A DNA stretch of 64,000 nucleotides from Exobasidium rhododendri (GCA_026210745.1 CP110630.1:2666001-2730000), one strand, 5' to 3'; positions 44,910 through 56,639 are shown, counted from the stretch's first letter. The notes: generated by a model not told the origin, from the sequence alone. A program made the numbers and translations.

Positions 44910-45220
44910 TTTGCTGTATACATACCTTCGATATCTTTGCGTTTCTTTCAGACTTATGTACTGAAATCAATCTTCTGCCTGAAACAATATGTGGGTGTCA
45001 ATGTGGGTGTCAAGGCAACTCGCCGCGAAGGGTTGGAAGCGCAGAACGACGGATGCTCATCACGATGGAACTGGGCTGTTTCCTGCTTCCTTAGGAACTC
45101 CCGACTCTACCCATCACGGCAATTCTCAGCGTAAAGGGTAGTGAACGAAGGTGAAGAAGAATTGCATCGAGATAGTAGTACATGAAAAATGATAGTAAAG
45201 TGGACGTCAACGAAAACTCT

Positions 45221-45727
45221 CTACGACGAGTCCTGTGTCTGCCGCTGCCCTGCGTCCGTCTGAATCTGCATCTCAATCTCCTTCTCTTCGCCCCTGTTTC
45301 TCTGTTTGTTGTCAACACCGACTCCCGCCGCCAAGTAGGACTCTTCCACGGTATATGCCTTTTCCTCTCTCATCCTCTTTGCTATTCTTTTGTGTAATTT
45401 GCTCTTACTATGGACGTCCTTGTCGACTTGACTTGGGAAGTGTCGATCGCATTCGACGCAATAGAACAGCCCTAGGCCAGGCAAGTCGATGTCCAAGTGG
45501 TCTGGCTGCGTCAGCGCTTCGTATTTCTTGTTGTCTTCTAGGTTGGACTGGATCTGATCGTGATCAAGCTTGCGGGCACGAGTGCGAGCGCCTCTGGAGA
45601 TATCTGAAAGGAAATGGCCAGTACAGTTTGCTTCCACTCAGTGTCGAGAGAGGATGACTCTTTCCTCTTTTCATCTGCCGACAAACTACTCACCTCTCCT
45701 CGCATGGTGGTTTCTCTTGTGTCGCAT
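45221..45727 (-). CDS. BUD20: Bud20/ZNF593-type C2H2 zinc-finger pre-60S export factor
   Basis: Two exons, 45727-45694 and 45603-45221, phase 1, 90-nt intron; 138 aa. Bud20 shuttles with pre-60S ribosomes. The basic N-terminus (MRHKRNHHARR|DISRGARTRARKLDHDQI) is built across the splice junction and matches the family. LDIDLPGLGLFYCVECDRHF begins the single C2H2 finger, which continues KDVHSKSKLHKRIAKRM, followed by YTVEESYLAAGVG. The C-terminal tail is Gln/Glu-rich. It is divergent from mitochondrial uS10; the shared promoter holds a PAC-like box. Confidence 0.9.
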
Positions 45728-45855
45728 TCGTGTCATCGTGCTTGTATATTTCTCGGGATGGGATCGCTGAGGAAAGTGCGACAAAGCCAGATGTGAAAGG
45801 TGGGCGGGGGGTTGAGGAGCTGTCAACTATAAAGTTGAAGCTGAAGGTTTAGAGA

Positions 45856-45894
45856 GAAATTCAAAATTCTAAATCACATGCATCGCGCGATGAG
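45856..45894. promoter_or_regulatory. PAC-like GCGATGAG with AT element, BUD20/uS10m divergent promoter
   Basis: GCGATGAG at 45887-45894 equals the core of the yeast PAC element (rRNA and polymerase A/C promoters, bound by Dot6/Tod6). GAAATTCAAAATTCTAAA at 45856-45873 is an AT-rich RRPE-like neighbour. The position, about 130-160 bases upstream of BUD20, suits a ribosome-biogenesis gene. Confidence 0.45.
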
Positions 45895-46001
45895 GGAGAG
45901 AGCGAGCGACCTTCTCAGACCTCTAAAACTCTCTCTCTCTATTCCTTGCATCCTACTCCTTGGTCCAGGCAGTGTCGTAACCCATACGTCGCATCGACAG
46001 C

Positions 46002-47048
46002 ATGGCGGCAAGGTCAGCGATGGGCCAGCTCATAGCAGTCAGGTCTTCTTGTGCTGCAGTAGCACCCAAAATCGCAAAGCCTTCACTACTTCTTCGGTGT
46101 GTCAGGTGAGTCGATCCTGAAGCTGACCGATTAGACGCTTTCGTGATGCTCAAATCTCCTTTCCTCCTTTGTCTTGGCTCATCTAGCTCCTCACCTGATA
46201 GGGCAGCGCAAGAGAGTCCATCGGAGACATCGGTCGCTTCAACAAGCACCTCCAATACGCCGTCTGCTATCTCGCTCCCGTCGCCATTTGAGCCGGCCTT
46301 ATTCCACCCTCGGACACATAATCATCACGTCGCCTCTCTTCACTTTCGAGCTCATGGTCCGGGACAGACACTACAGAATCTCCAATTCTATTGTGACTTT
46401 GCACTTCGAGCAGGCTATGCACTTGGGATTCCCTTATCTGGAACTGTATCTCTCCCAACAAGGACATCACTATGGACCGTACCCAAAGGGCCTTTTGTTC
46501 ACAAGAAAAGTCAAGAGAATTTCCAAAGAAGAGTTCATAAAAGACTGATCAAAGTGTGGGATGCAGACATTGAAGTAGTCGACAGGTGGTTGCACTTCCT
46601 TCGAATCAATTGTATGGAAGGTGTAGGGATGAGAGCGGAAATCTATCGATATTTTCCTCTGTCTATTGGATCAACTCTCTTGGCTGCTTCGACATCTCAA
46701 TTACGATCACTGCCCGAAGGATCTGCCGAGGGAGACGACGCAACGTTGAGAGCAAGTGAAGCGGATTCCGATCAAGTGGCTAGGCTAGCCAGGGCGATCA
46801 TCGAAGAGGAAGTGGCAAAGCAAGATGCAGAGGATGAAGCAGAGAACTTCCAGCAGCTTAGTCAGGGACCAGCGGAAAGCAAAAGGGGCAGTGAAGAGGC
46901 AACAAAAGAGGTGAGCGCCAACGAGGCCGCCACAGAAGAGGGAAAGACAGAGGAGCAGGACAAAAGCACCCAGGACACAGAGGAGGCAAACGAGCAGGTC
47001 AGAGAAGAAACGAATGCAGAAGAGGCAGCGGAAGAGAAGAAGAATTAG
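46002..47048 (+). CDS. RSM10: mitochondrial small-subunit ribosomal protein uS10m
   Basis: Two exons, 46002-46105 and 46187-47048, phase 2, 81-nt intron; 321 aa. The first exon encodes a mitochondrial presequence (MAARSAMGQLIAVRSSCAAV...). The S10 domain follows: HVASLHFRAHGPGQTLQNLQF, GIPLSGTVSLPTRTSLWTVPKGPFV, KKSQENFQRRVHKRLIKVWDA. The remaining ~110 residues are not part of S10: a Glu/Ala/Gln-rich acidic tail (KTEEQDKSTQDTEEANEQ, ending EEAAEEKKN). It converges with LRP1. Confidence 0.9.
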
Positions 47049-47230
47049 AAGCTACCTGAGGGAACGAGCACTCAAGCTCAGCGTTGAGAACGAGAGGAAA
47101 GGTGTCGTTGATGTAGGACCATCTCCCTGCCATAGCGGTTCACAATTATATATGCATACAAAGGCGGAAGAGGAAGTAGCTGGCTGATATGGTAATGTAC
47201 AATGTAAGGTGGCCGTTAGTGCTTGAGAGA

Positions 47231-47875
47231 CTATTCAGCCTTTCTGTGCCTCTTCTTGCTTGACTCTATCGCCTTGGACGCTTTCCGAAGTGCCTTTTCT
47301 GCCTTGACGGTCTGTCGTTTTGCTTGTTTACTCGTTCTCTGCTCCCATCCAGGTGAGTCTTCCCTGCCTACATTACTTTCATCCTTGTTCTCTCCCTCTT
47401 CATTGGTTCCCGCGTCGACAATTCTTTCAACAGAACCATCATCGGCAAATATGGTTCTTTTCCCGCTCGCTGCTGTTCCCAAGGCATGCCTTAAGAATCG
47501 TGCTACCTTTGCGTGATCTACCGGCGCCGGTTTGTCTGCTCCTTTCTCATCGTCAGCCTGGCCAATCCCTCTCTTGCTGATATTATGCACCTTCGTCAAA
47601 TATTCTTGAACTCTCTGTAGATCTGCAGTGACTGGATGCGAGACAGGATCAATTCCCGATACCTTCAGTAGGATCCAAACAAGATCTAGAACCACGTAGG
47701 CCATCGAAACGTATAATTGAGCCGACTGCAATTTTCCATCTTGATTCGCCTCTTCTATCTGCAAGGTCAGCGCTTCAAGGGGTCCGTCTATGACGGGATC
47801 CAGCGATTTTCGAAGATTCTTCAGTGAGACCTTGAGTTGGCTCAGTGTAGGTGCTGGTGATTTGAGTCCGGACAT
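47231..47875 (-). CDS. LRP1: exosome cofactor Lrp1/Rrp47 (C1D family)
   Basis: Intronless, 214 aa from ATG 47875; the frame is open far upstream but that part is antisense to NEO1. Rrp47 binds Rrp6 and supports nuclear exosome processing of snoRNA and 5.8S rRNA. The Sas10/C1D domain is at the N-terminus (LSQLKVSLKNLRKSLDPVIDGPL, LQSAQLYVSMAYVVLDLVWILLKVSG, LQRVQEYLTKV). The C-terminus is basic (EQRTSKQAKRQTVKAEKALRKASKA, KKRHRKAE), consistent with RNA binding. It is divergent from NEO1. Confidence 0.88.
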   Translation of the reverse strand: MSGLKSPAPTLSQLKVSLKNLRKSLDPVIDGPLEALTLQIEEANQDGKLQSAQLYVSMAYVVLDLVWILLKVSGIDPVSHPVTADLQRVQEYLTKVHNISKRGIGQADDEKGADKPAPVDHAKVARFLRHALGTAASGKRTIFADDGSVERIVDAGTNEEGENKDESNVGREDSPGWEQRTSKQAKRQTVKAEKALRKASKAIESSKKRHRKAE

Positions 47876-48132
47876 GGTCCAGGTTGCCAAGCTCTCGAAT
47901 GGGGGGCGTGCAGTGGTGAATGACTGTGAGGAGGCTGCTTTTAGACTCGAAATTTGGCTCTCTCTCTGCCTTGGAACTTTTCTGGCTTCACGTGGATAGA
48001 AGCGCACCGACCATGTCGAAGTGTTCCAGTAACACTTGCCATACAGACCACCTTCCCCCTTCACCATTGATACGCCGCAAAGCTCATGCATTCGCATGTG
48101 CATCCCCTGCGGAAATCCGTCTGTCTCTCTAC

Positions 48133-51100
48133 ATGCCGAGTGACCAAGTTCACAGCAAAAACAAATATCCTCATCCAAACATCGCGGAAAGAGAAGGAGA
48201 AACGATCGCTCTAAGAGAATTGTCAAGCAGGGCAGATCCAGACGAATCGGGACCTTCAATGGCAGACGGAAGAGGGCAGGCAGGACCTTCGGCAGGCAGG
48301 AGAGCGCGATTTCCAAGGCTACGAACAAGCTTGTCTAGTGATGGTCGCAACGATGAAAGGAGGGGGCTACTGTTCGGAGGGGGAGGTGATGAGGAGGAGG
48401 ACGACGACGACGACGACGATGACGACGAGAGGACCGACGACCTCGTCGAAGGAAGCCGTCGAATATCCCTCACAGGGACAAAGATGTTGCCGCCAACGAA
48501 GCTAGAGAAGCGCAAAGGTGGTTTCCGGAGCATCTTCAGCCATCACAGAAGCTCGGGACAGGATCATAGCAGAACAGTAAGCTTTCTAGAAGGAGAGCGT
48601 ATCAAGTCTCGGTATCCGGCCAACATTGTCCGGAATCAAAAGTACAACATCCTCTCCTTCCTACCTCTAGTCCTATACGAACAGTTCAAATACTTCTTCA
48701 ATCTGTACTTTCTGCTCGTAGCGCTAAGTCAGTTTATACCAGCTCTCAAGATTGGCTTTCTAGCAACGTATATCGCCCCGCTTGCTTTTGTGCTTTTCGT
48801 GACTATAGGAAAGGAAGCGATCGATGATTATGCCCGATACAAGCGAGACCTGGAGAGTAACAGTACTCCATACGACACTCTACTCTCTACGACTGCATTC
48901 AAAGCAACGAAAAAGCAACGCCGACGCGGTAACACAGATGCAGAAAGACAGGAGGAGAACAAAGTACACATCGTGTCGAGACCCAGCTCCAAGATTCGAG
49001 TAGGCGATCTGATACTTCTGCACAAGAATCAGAGAGTGCCAGCCGACATGGTGCTCCTCAAGACTACAGCCGGTGATCACTCTGCTGAGACGAATCCGAG
49101 GAAGGATGACAGTGGACCGCTGAATGCACACCGCGATTCTGAAGATCAGTTCATCCTGGGGGAAGATGAAGATGAGGAGGGCCCGAGGACGCCACGAAAG
49201 CAGCAGTCAATTCAGAGCACAGCTAACAAGAGCACAGCTAACAAGATAAAGCCTACTATGAGCAACGACAGTCGAGAAGAAGGAGGTACGTGCTTTGTCA
49301 GGACAGACCAGCTAGACGGCGAGACGGACTGGAAGCTTCGAGTGGCCGTAGATCTGACGCAAAAGATGACAGATGAAGAGGTGATTCGATTGCAAAGCTC
49401 AGCTTCAGTCTATGCTGGTCCACCCATCAAGGACATCCACACCTTTGTTGGTACTTTTACCATCGAACCGCATCCTTCTGACGGTGTAGCTTCACCGTCC
49501 GAGCCAGCAGTAGGAAATCTACTAGGATCAGACAATCTCGCCGAGTCACAGCACTCTTCTTACCCTTTAAATCAACAGAGTCAAATTGCGCCCCTGACGG
49601 CGGAGAATCTATTATGGGCAAATACTGTGCTGGCAGCGGGCAGCGTCATCGGCCTGGTCGTTTACACTGGCAAAGAAACAAGAGCAGTCATGAACACCAG
49701 TCATCCCTCCACGAAGATGGGAATTCTAGACCTCGAAGTGAACAAATTGTCAAAGATTCTTTGCGCCTTCACCTTTGCATTGTCAGTTGGAATGGTCGCT
49801 TTGAATGGCTTCCGAGGTCAATGGTACATCTACATTTTCCGATTCCTCATCCTCTTCAGTTCCATTATTCCCATCAGCCTGCGGGTCAATCTGGACATGG
49901 GCAAGACAGTCTACGCTCGACAGATCATGACAGATGCAGAGATTCCAGGCACAATCGTTCGAACTAGCACACTGCCTGAAGAACTAGGTCGAATTGAGTA
50001 CCTTTTGAGTGACAAGACGGGGACGCTTACGCAGAACGTCATGGAGCTGAAGAAGCTGCACATGGGAACCATGAGTTACGGCTGGGACACGATGGACGAA
50101 GTGGCAAGACAGTTGGCATTGGCGTTGGAACAGCAGCAGAGGGAACAGAATGCTGGAAACACCAGTGGACTGTTGAGCCCTTCCTCGACGAGCAAAACGA
50201 ACAGCGTAAGTGCCGGTGCCATGTTTGGAGCAAGGGGGAGACGAGACCTTAGTGTTCGAGTGAAGGATGTAGTACTAGCACTGGCCTTGTGTCACAACGT
50301 CACACCCGTCAACAACGAAGACGGTACTGTGACATACCAAGCAAGCAGTCCGGATGAGGTGGCGATCATCAATTGGACTGAATCGGTAGGACTGGCCTTG
50401 ATCTCGCGCGATCGCAATTCGATGAAACTTCGATCGGTGGAGGATGAGCATGTTCTGGAATTCGACATTCTTGAAATGTTTCCTTTCACTTCCGAAAGCA
50501 AGAGGATGGGAATCGTGATTCGAGATCGAGCGAGTGGGGAGATTACATTCTATCAGAAAGGTGCCGATGTAGTCATGGCTAGTATCGTTGCACAGAATGA
50601 TTGGCTGGACGAAGAATGCGGAAACATGGCAAGAGAAGGGCTCCGGACGTTGGTGGTGGGAAGGAAGCGCTTGACAGAAGATCGTTGGAACGCTTTTCAA
50701 GTGGACTACAAGAATGCGAGAATTCAGATTCATGCGAGGAATGAAATGATGAGTAAAGTTGTTGATGAGTATCTGGAGAAAGACTTGGAACTGCTGGGAG
50801 TGACGGGGGTGGAAGACAAGCTTCAAGAAGATGTACGACCGACGTTGGAGCTGCTACGGAACGCCGGTGTGAAAGTGTGGATGCTGACGGGTGACAAGAT
50901 CGAAACGGCCACCTGCATCGCTATTTCCAGCAAGTTAGTCGCTCGAAATCAGTACATTCACCAAGTAGCCAAGCTAAAGACGAGAGACCAGGTACGAGAC
51001 ATGCTCGATTTCTTGTCATCCAAGCTGGACTGCTGTTTGGTCATCGACGGCGACTCACTGCAGCTGAGCCTTGATAATTATCATGTGGAATTCATCCAGC

Positions 51101-52103
51101 TGACTACTCAATTAACAAGTGTGGTAGCCTGTCGATGTTCACCGACGCAGAAAGCTGACGTGGCCAGACTGATACGATCATTTACCAAGAAGAGAGTGTG
51201 TTGCATAGGAGACGGCGGAAATGACGTCTCGATGATCCAAGCGGCTGATGTGGGCATCGGAATCGAGGGAAAAGAAGGCAAGCAAGCGAGTCTCGCAGCC
51301 GACTTCTCCTTGACGCAGTTTAGTCATTTGACCAAACTGATCGTTTGGCATGGAAGGAACTCGTACAAGAGAAGTGCGAAGCTTGCTCAATTCGTCATCC
51401 ATCGAGGTCTTATCATCTCCATCATCCAAGCCGTCTTTTCTAGCGTCTTTTATTTTGCACCTCTGGCACTGTATCAAGGCTGGCTGATGGTCGGCTATGC
51501 CACTCTTTACACCATGGCACCCGTCTTCTCTTTGGTATTGGATCGAGACGTGAGCGAAGACATGGCTCTACTCTATCCGGAACTATTTCGCGACATCGGA
51601 AGAAGTTTGAGTGCCAAGACATTCACCGAATGGCTCATCATCAGCATCTATCAAGGTGGAGCGATCATGATCGTTAGCTTGATCGTATTCGAGAGGGAAT
51701 TGATTCACATCCTAAGCATCAGCTTCACAGCCTTGATTCTTAACGAACTCATCATGGTCGCGTTGGAGATCAACACCTGGCACATCTACATGGTCCTTTC
51801 GGAGATCCTCACGCTGTGCTTCTATTGCATCAGTATTGCATTCTTGCCAGAATTCTTCGGTGAGTAGTTGCAGGGGGAAAAGCTGGCGAGACTCGTCTAT
51901 GTGTGACGGCAGCAGGGCACGGCTAACGCAACCAAATGGGTCACCATCCTTGCCTCCGCTCAGACTTGAGCTTTGTCACTTCGGCAGCCTTTCTCTGGAA
52001 GACGGCAATCATCGTTGCCGTGAGCAGCCTTCCCCTCTACATCATAAAGTTTGTTCGGCAGAGATTAGCCCCGCCCTCGTATACGAAACTGAACATCAAT
52101 TAG
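48133..52103 (+). CDS. NEO1: Neo1/ATP9-type phospholipid-translocating P4-ATPase
   Basis: Two exons, 48133-51859 and 51964-52103, phase 1, 104-nt intron; 1288 aa. Neo1 flips PE and PS at Golgi and endosome membranes and, unlike other P4-ATPases, works without a Cdc50 partner. Visible parts: acidic N-terminus with an Asp run from a GAC repeat (near 48399-48426); [25 protein letters not shown]; actuator [13 protein letters not shown]4 [13 protein letters not shown]; phosphorylation site [18 protein letters not shown]; hinge [13 protein letters not shown] and [26 protein letters not shown]. The short last exon gives the final segments and the family ending [10 protein letters not shown]. In-frame ATGs at 47920 and 48013 lie close to the LRP1 start, so I used 48133. 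The exact start is uncertain. Confidence 0.93.
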
Positions 52104-53434
52104 ATTGTATGTTGCGTTGCGCTCCCTTTTCAGAATGGTCACTTCACCCTTCTGCTATCTTATAGCACCCTACGCCAGCTTTTGCACTCGTCATATGACT
52201 CCGCCGCGATCAAGTCGAGCACAGAAAGAAGAGAATCAGTCTACGGCTCGTGTGCCCCCGCCCCCTCCACAACTACCCTTGGCACGATGATTGCAATAAG
52301 CTAAGTGCGCTGTAACTCATAATTTGGACAAAATTATTATGTGCCAAGACGCGCGACATTCCTTGAGGACAGAGCGCTTAATTCTCCAGAGGTCCATTAA
52401 TTGTATTCATGTTACCGCGTCGTATATAGACTTCGTGAGACAATATGATTCAACTAGACTGATTGTATTGGGATGTACTCGATCCTAAAATAGGTGGCCT
52501 TGTTAGATTTCTTTCCTTCCACGCATGACTTGTTGTTCTGTGAGAAGCATACCTTCCAAAAGCACGCCTAGCACAGAACTTGCTTCTGCCTATCTAAAGG
52601 GGAATTTTCATTTTGATATTATTCTAATCTAACGCACGGGTTTGCCGTAATGATGCCTAGAGGTCCTACATATTTCGTACATTAATCTGTTTGCCGTGGA
52701 CTGGTAAGAAGAAATTCTTTGAAAGATCGCCTAAACCCAACAACGACTCTGCCTTGCCTGCTCTTGGCATTTAGTGAGTAAAAGAGAAGTTAGTACTCAT
52801 CGTAGTAGAGGAAAGGTACTCAGAATGTACGTGCTACCGATTTAGACTGCGAAACGCAAGTACAATCTCAGCGCCAAAACGCCGAATTATTCTGTTTGCA
52901 GAACGGCAAACGCAGATGAGCTCACTTGCTTGTTCTTGCTCTTGGTCTCCGATGCACACTCTCGCCTAACTGTAAATCGATAACACTCACTTTCTTCCCA
53001 TTGAGCTCCGTTCTGTCCAAGTCCACCCCAGATGTACACATAGGTGAAGAGCATCTCCTTTTCTTTACCACCACGACGCTCCTTTACCCAATATCACGAC
53101 TCATCGCACAGTCTTTCCATCTCGTCACTCGTTCACCCACCTCACTCCGTTCTGTCGACGATACCGTCCAAAGAACTCATTGCCGTCCTACGCACTACAG
53201 ATCAAGTCCGGCACTGTTCTCCCACTCAGCTAAGGACTGCCTCGAATCGCTACATCCATCATTGTCACCGCAAAGGCAGTCTTGATAGTAGTGAAAGGCA
53301 CACACGACACTGACTCACAATTCGGATCAGCTCCTAAGACGCCCTTTCCTAATATCTCAACGTCTAGCGAGCCTCTCTCCAGTCCTGCTTACTCTCACTT
53401 GACGCTTTGACATAGGGCTGTTCACGATCACATT
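52104..53434. other. 1.3 kb intergenic region, no gene seen
   Basis: The longest gap I cannot assign. It is more AT-rich than its surroundings over 52300-52800. A small inverted repeat, TTTGC...GCAAA, lies near 52894-52909. Open frames at 52926-53285 and 53044-53313 (plus) lack family features. No tRNA A/B boxes and no transposon terminal repeats were recognised. Confidence 0.45.
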
Positions 53435-55033
53435 ATGCGATCATCATCTGTCCAAGTGGTTGCAACCATCGTCACAGCAATCTGCATTTCATCCATTTCC
53501 ACTGCTTCAGCACACTTTTCACCAACACATTACAGGCGAAGCACGAAACTGCCAGTAAGGGACATCAGTACCATCATGTCTGGTCTTGGCCCTGCCAATA
53601 ATGAAGGCGAAGCTCATGGTGAGATAGTCGCACCCAACGGATCTACCTTCACTAGTGTTGATGTTGGTACAACGGGAGAATCAATTGCTGCCTATTGGAC
53701 AGCGAATCCAAATAACGATAATGCCACGCAAGCGTTCATCATGATTCATGGTAAATTGAGAAATGGAGATACTGTGAGTATACATATAGGTCACATCAGC
53801 GAGGTGTATTAATAAACAGGCACTGATGACTGTGATTTTAGTACTGGACCACCATGAACGATGCTCTCGAGACTGCCGTGGACGACGATTACCCTGGTGT
53901 GGATAGTGACGCAATTGTTGTTGCCCCTCAATTCTTTTCAACTATCCTGAACTCTGGGCAATACTCCTCCGATGAGTTGGCATGGGGTGACGTCAATGCT
54001 TGGCAGGCTGGTGATATTGCGACACACCCAAACAACACCGTCTTGACTTCCTTTGACGCTCTCGATGCTCTTGTTGATAATTTCAGCAACTCGACAAAGT
54101 ATCCCGCTATGAAGAACGTCACTGTTGTCGGTCACGGTGGTGGTGGGCAGCTCATTTCGAGATATGCAATGGTAGCAAAGGTGAGTCCTTGAAATTTATT
54201 AGACGAGTCTTGTATCCCCCAAATCACACAGTCCACTCACTGACCCCTCGTCTGCCCTCGTCTCACAGGATGCACCTGCCAATCTACACGTCCGATACAT
54301 TCACGGCGACCCCTCTTCCTGTGCCTATTTCACCACGGATCGACCTACAGCGATGAGCAGCGGCTACGATCTGCCATCGCCGTCATCGTGCGATTATTTC
54401 AACACTTGGCGATATGGCTTTGACAACTTCACCGGCACGGCACAGGGGCTCAAGTCACCGCAGCAGTACTTTCAGCAATACATCACAAGGGATGTGATCT
54501 CCATCGTCGGGTATCAAGACGTAGAGACGAACGGTGACACCTACTGCATGGCCAACATGCAGGGGGGCAGTAAACGGAGAGATCGAAATCTTTCTTGGTG
54601 GCAGTACGTCAACACGCTGGCGAGAACGAACGAAGATCTGACCGGGTTTCCTGCAACGTTTTCCAACCTTCCCGACTGGTCCAACATTAGTGGGAATGCT
54701 ATCGAGATGCAACTCATTGTTGTAGAGGATGCGGATCACAATGCTACCCTAGTTTTCGGTAGCGATGAAGGTCGTGCTGCTTTGTTCTCCTCTGCCCAGA
54801 TGCCGACGGGCTGGAGACCGCAAGGATGGGCTCCAGCTCCTCCGCTCTCTCCACACAATTCCACTACAGGAAGCATGTCGAACAACGCCACAACCGACAA
54901 CACCAAATCCGACAACGCCTCCTCAGCCTCTCCATCCACGGCAGCCGCTTCCGGCGCTCTTCCTTTCATCAACCCTCCCTACCTTTTGCTCGTCGCTGCA
55001 TCCACTCTGTTGCCACTTCATCTCTTACTATAA
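53435..55033 (+). CDS. GPI-anchored alpha/beta-hydrolase-like protein with Gly at the nucleophile position
   Basis: Three exons, 53435-53773, 53842-54180 and 54269-55033, phase 0, introns 68 and 88 nt; 480 aa. A signal peptide (1-26, VATIVTAICISSISTASA) opens it. A hydrolase-like core follows: AFIMIHGKLRNGDT|YWTTMNDAL, DAIVVAPQFFS, then KNVTVVGHGGGGQLISRYA, the nucleophile elbow. Canonical elbows read G-x-S-x-G; here residues 210-214 are GHGGG, so position 212 is glycine. Possible partners remain (VEDADHNATL). Several N-glycosylation sequons are present. The C-terminus has a Ser/Asn-rich linker and a hydrophobic tail (YLLLVAASTLLPLHLLL) typical of a GPI signal. Whether it is an enzyme is open. 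Confidence 0.8.
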
Positions 55034-55244
55034 CTGTATCTCCTGCAAATACTCCACGTCATCATCTGTATATTTCACACATTGTTACAAGCTCTTTCGA
55101 TCAATCTTACAAAACGAATTCGATGCAATGCAAATTATTATCATCTCTTCAATTCTCCCTTGTCTGTCTTTGCTCCCTAGCACCGCAAAAGGTCCCGAAA
55201 TGTGGAGATCATGATGCTATTATCAAGACGGACGAGAGCAATGC

Positions 55245-56639
55245 TTACAATGTCGGGAAGTCTCGCAATTCACGATCCTTGAGATTTTTGAGAGCTGCAA
55301 TGTTCAGCTTCTCTTGCTTTGCCGCTTCTTCCTGTTCAACCGTCAAGTTTGCCTGTCTCTTACTCCACCTCCTCATTCGGTGTTTGAGACCCATCTTGTT
55401 TGTCAAGTCATTCTCCATCAACAACTCAATCGGCCAGCCATCCACCTCTCGCTTCGAAACACTTTCCAGCTCTCCCGTCCTGGTTTCCCTCTTCGTATTT
55501 CCAGATTCCGAAACGATCGGCAAGGCATTCCAGAGACTGCTGGAAGGACCTTCTTGTGGCGAGATGTGTAGGTAGTCCATTGCGGCAAATGCCTTTCCTC
55601 CTGCTTGTTGTCGAGTCAAGACAGGTGGAGTGTGCAGCCAGTGACTTCGATCTTCTCTCGCTTGCCAAAGTTGCTCAGCTGGTGTTGGAGCTTGTGGTAG
55701 GGCAGGTGCTTTCACCCCTCTGATTGCGAATCCTGCATACGTTCCTTCTCGATCCGCTGGGGCTGCTTCTGCTGCAATTTGCTTCTTTTCATCTTGGACT
55801 TTTGTATCCCTCGTACTCTGCCTTTGAGATGCATGGAAACGCTTCAAAGCTTGTGGCGAGGTCCAACTTCGCTGTGATAGTATTCTGAAAGGATCTGATG
55901 GATGCCAGGGGATCCACGTCTCGCTATCGACCGTCTTGAGTAGTGTCTGATTGGTTCTACGTTCTTTTTCACGAGCTTCTGGTTTCCTCCAGGGAACTTC
56001 GATCTTCAGCACACCACCTTTGGGCGATTGTACGACGGCGAACCTCTTCCATTCATACATGCCAAGCCTGTTGTTGTAGTGTACCTTTGATCGAGTGATT
56101 CTGGAAGCATATACACCTGATTTTAGATTCAATTCCGCGCTTACGTCCTTTGGCAAGTTGAGATCACTTGGTAGCTTCAGCTTTAAATTACTGTAATGAA
56201 CTGGTCTGACCACATAGGCAGTGTTTGGTGAGTATCCTGCTTCGATTCCCTTGTCTGGATCTTTGAGCCTCGGTAGGATATGTTTGATATTTCGTGGTAT
56301 TCTACTTTCATCTTTTGCATCGGCAGCTGCCCTTAGCCATACCAGATTCCTTTCTCGATCTATCGAACCTACGATTCCTTCGTAAGGGATCTTTTCCACT
56401 TCTCCACTTTCTTCATTCTTCACTTTCCTCGCTCCGACTGTGACAATCACTTCATCACCAGGAGCGATATTCCAGAAGGCAACTCGATCTTTTGGTTGAA
56501 CAAAATTCGGACTAGTCCTGGCAAACGTATTGCTCTTATTTGCAAATTTTCCACCTTTCACTTTGGGCAAAGGTTGCACATGCCGAAGAGATCGAAGTGC
56601 GCCTGATATCGTCCCTGGAGAGGGCAGAGTGAGCGACAT
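55245..56639 (-). CDS. MRPL40: mitochondrial large-subunit ribosomal protein uL24m (KOW)
   Basis: Intronless, 464 aa from ATG 56639; the frame is open upstream only to a non-ATG codon. The KOW domain is clear: GDEVIVTVGARK, then YEGIVGSIDRERNLVWLRAA. The N-terminus (SGALRSLRHVQPLPKVKGGKF) is basic, as expected for mitochondrial import. Downstream, VRPVHYSNLKLKLP, YASRITRSKVHYNNRLGMYEWKRF match the fungal uL24m extension. The C-terminal half is charged and long relative to yeast Mrpl40 (297 aa). CACGTG at 56753-56758 lies 114 bases upstream. Confidence 0.8.
   Translation of the reverse strand: MSLTLPSPGTISGALRSLRHVQPLPKVKGGKFANKSNTFARTSPNFVQPKDRVAFWNIAPGDEVIVTVGARKVKNEESGEVEKIPYEGIVGSIDRERNLVWLRAAADAKDESRIPRNIKHILPRLKDPDKGIEAGYSPNTAYVVRPVHYSNLKLKLPSDLNLPKDVSAELNLKSGVYASRITRSKVHYNNRLGMYEWKRFAVVQSPKGGVLKIEVPWRKPEAREKERRTNQTLLKTVDSETWIPWHPSDPFRILSQRSWTSPQALKRFHASQRQSTRDTKVQDEKKQIAAEAAPADREGTYAGFAIRGVKAPALPQAPTPAEQLWQAREDRSHWLHTPPVLTRQQAGGKAFAAMDYLHISPQEGPSSSLWNALPIVSESGNTKRETRTGELESVSKREVDGWPIELLMENDLTNKMGLKHRMRRWSKRQANLTVEQEEAAKQEKLNIAALKNLKDRELRDFPTL

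Larger units (their letters stand above)
43867..45220. other. gene-poor region upstream of RIB4
   Basis: About 1.35 kb between the RIB4 ATG and the BUD20 stop, both on the minus strand. It includes the RIB4 promoter and a diverged direct repeat (listed separately). Open frames (for example 43934-44284 minus, 44314-44556 plus) show no recognisable protein. A 9-bp inverted repeat GTGGCTATG...CATAGCCAC sits near 44571 and 44662. It could be decayed sequence of a lost gene or element. Confidence 0.45.

Noticed and set aside
45091-45318. Short minus-strand frames downstream of BUD20
   Set aside because: They overlap the BUD20 3' end in another frame and lack protein character.
47876-48328. N-terminal extension of the LRP1 frame on the minus strand
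   Set aside because: The residues do not match C1D proteins and the region is antisense to the NEO1 coding start. The ATG at 47875 gives the normal family length.
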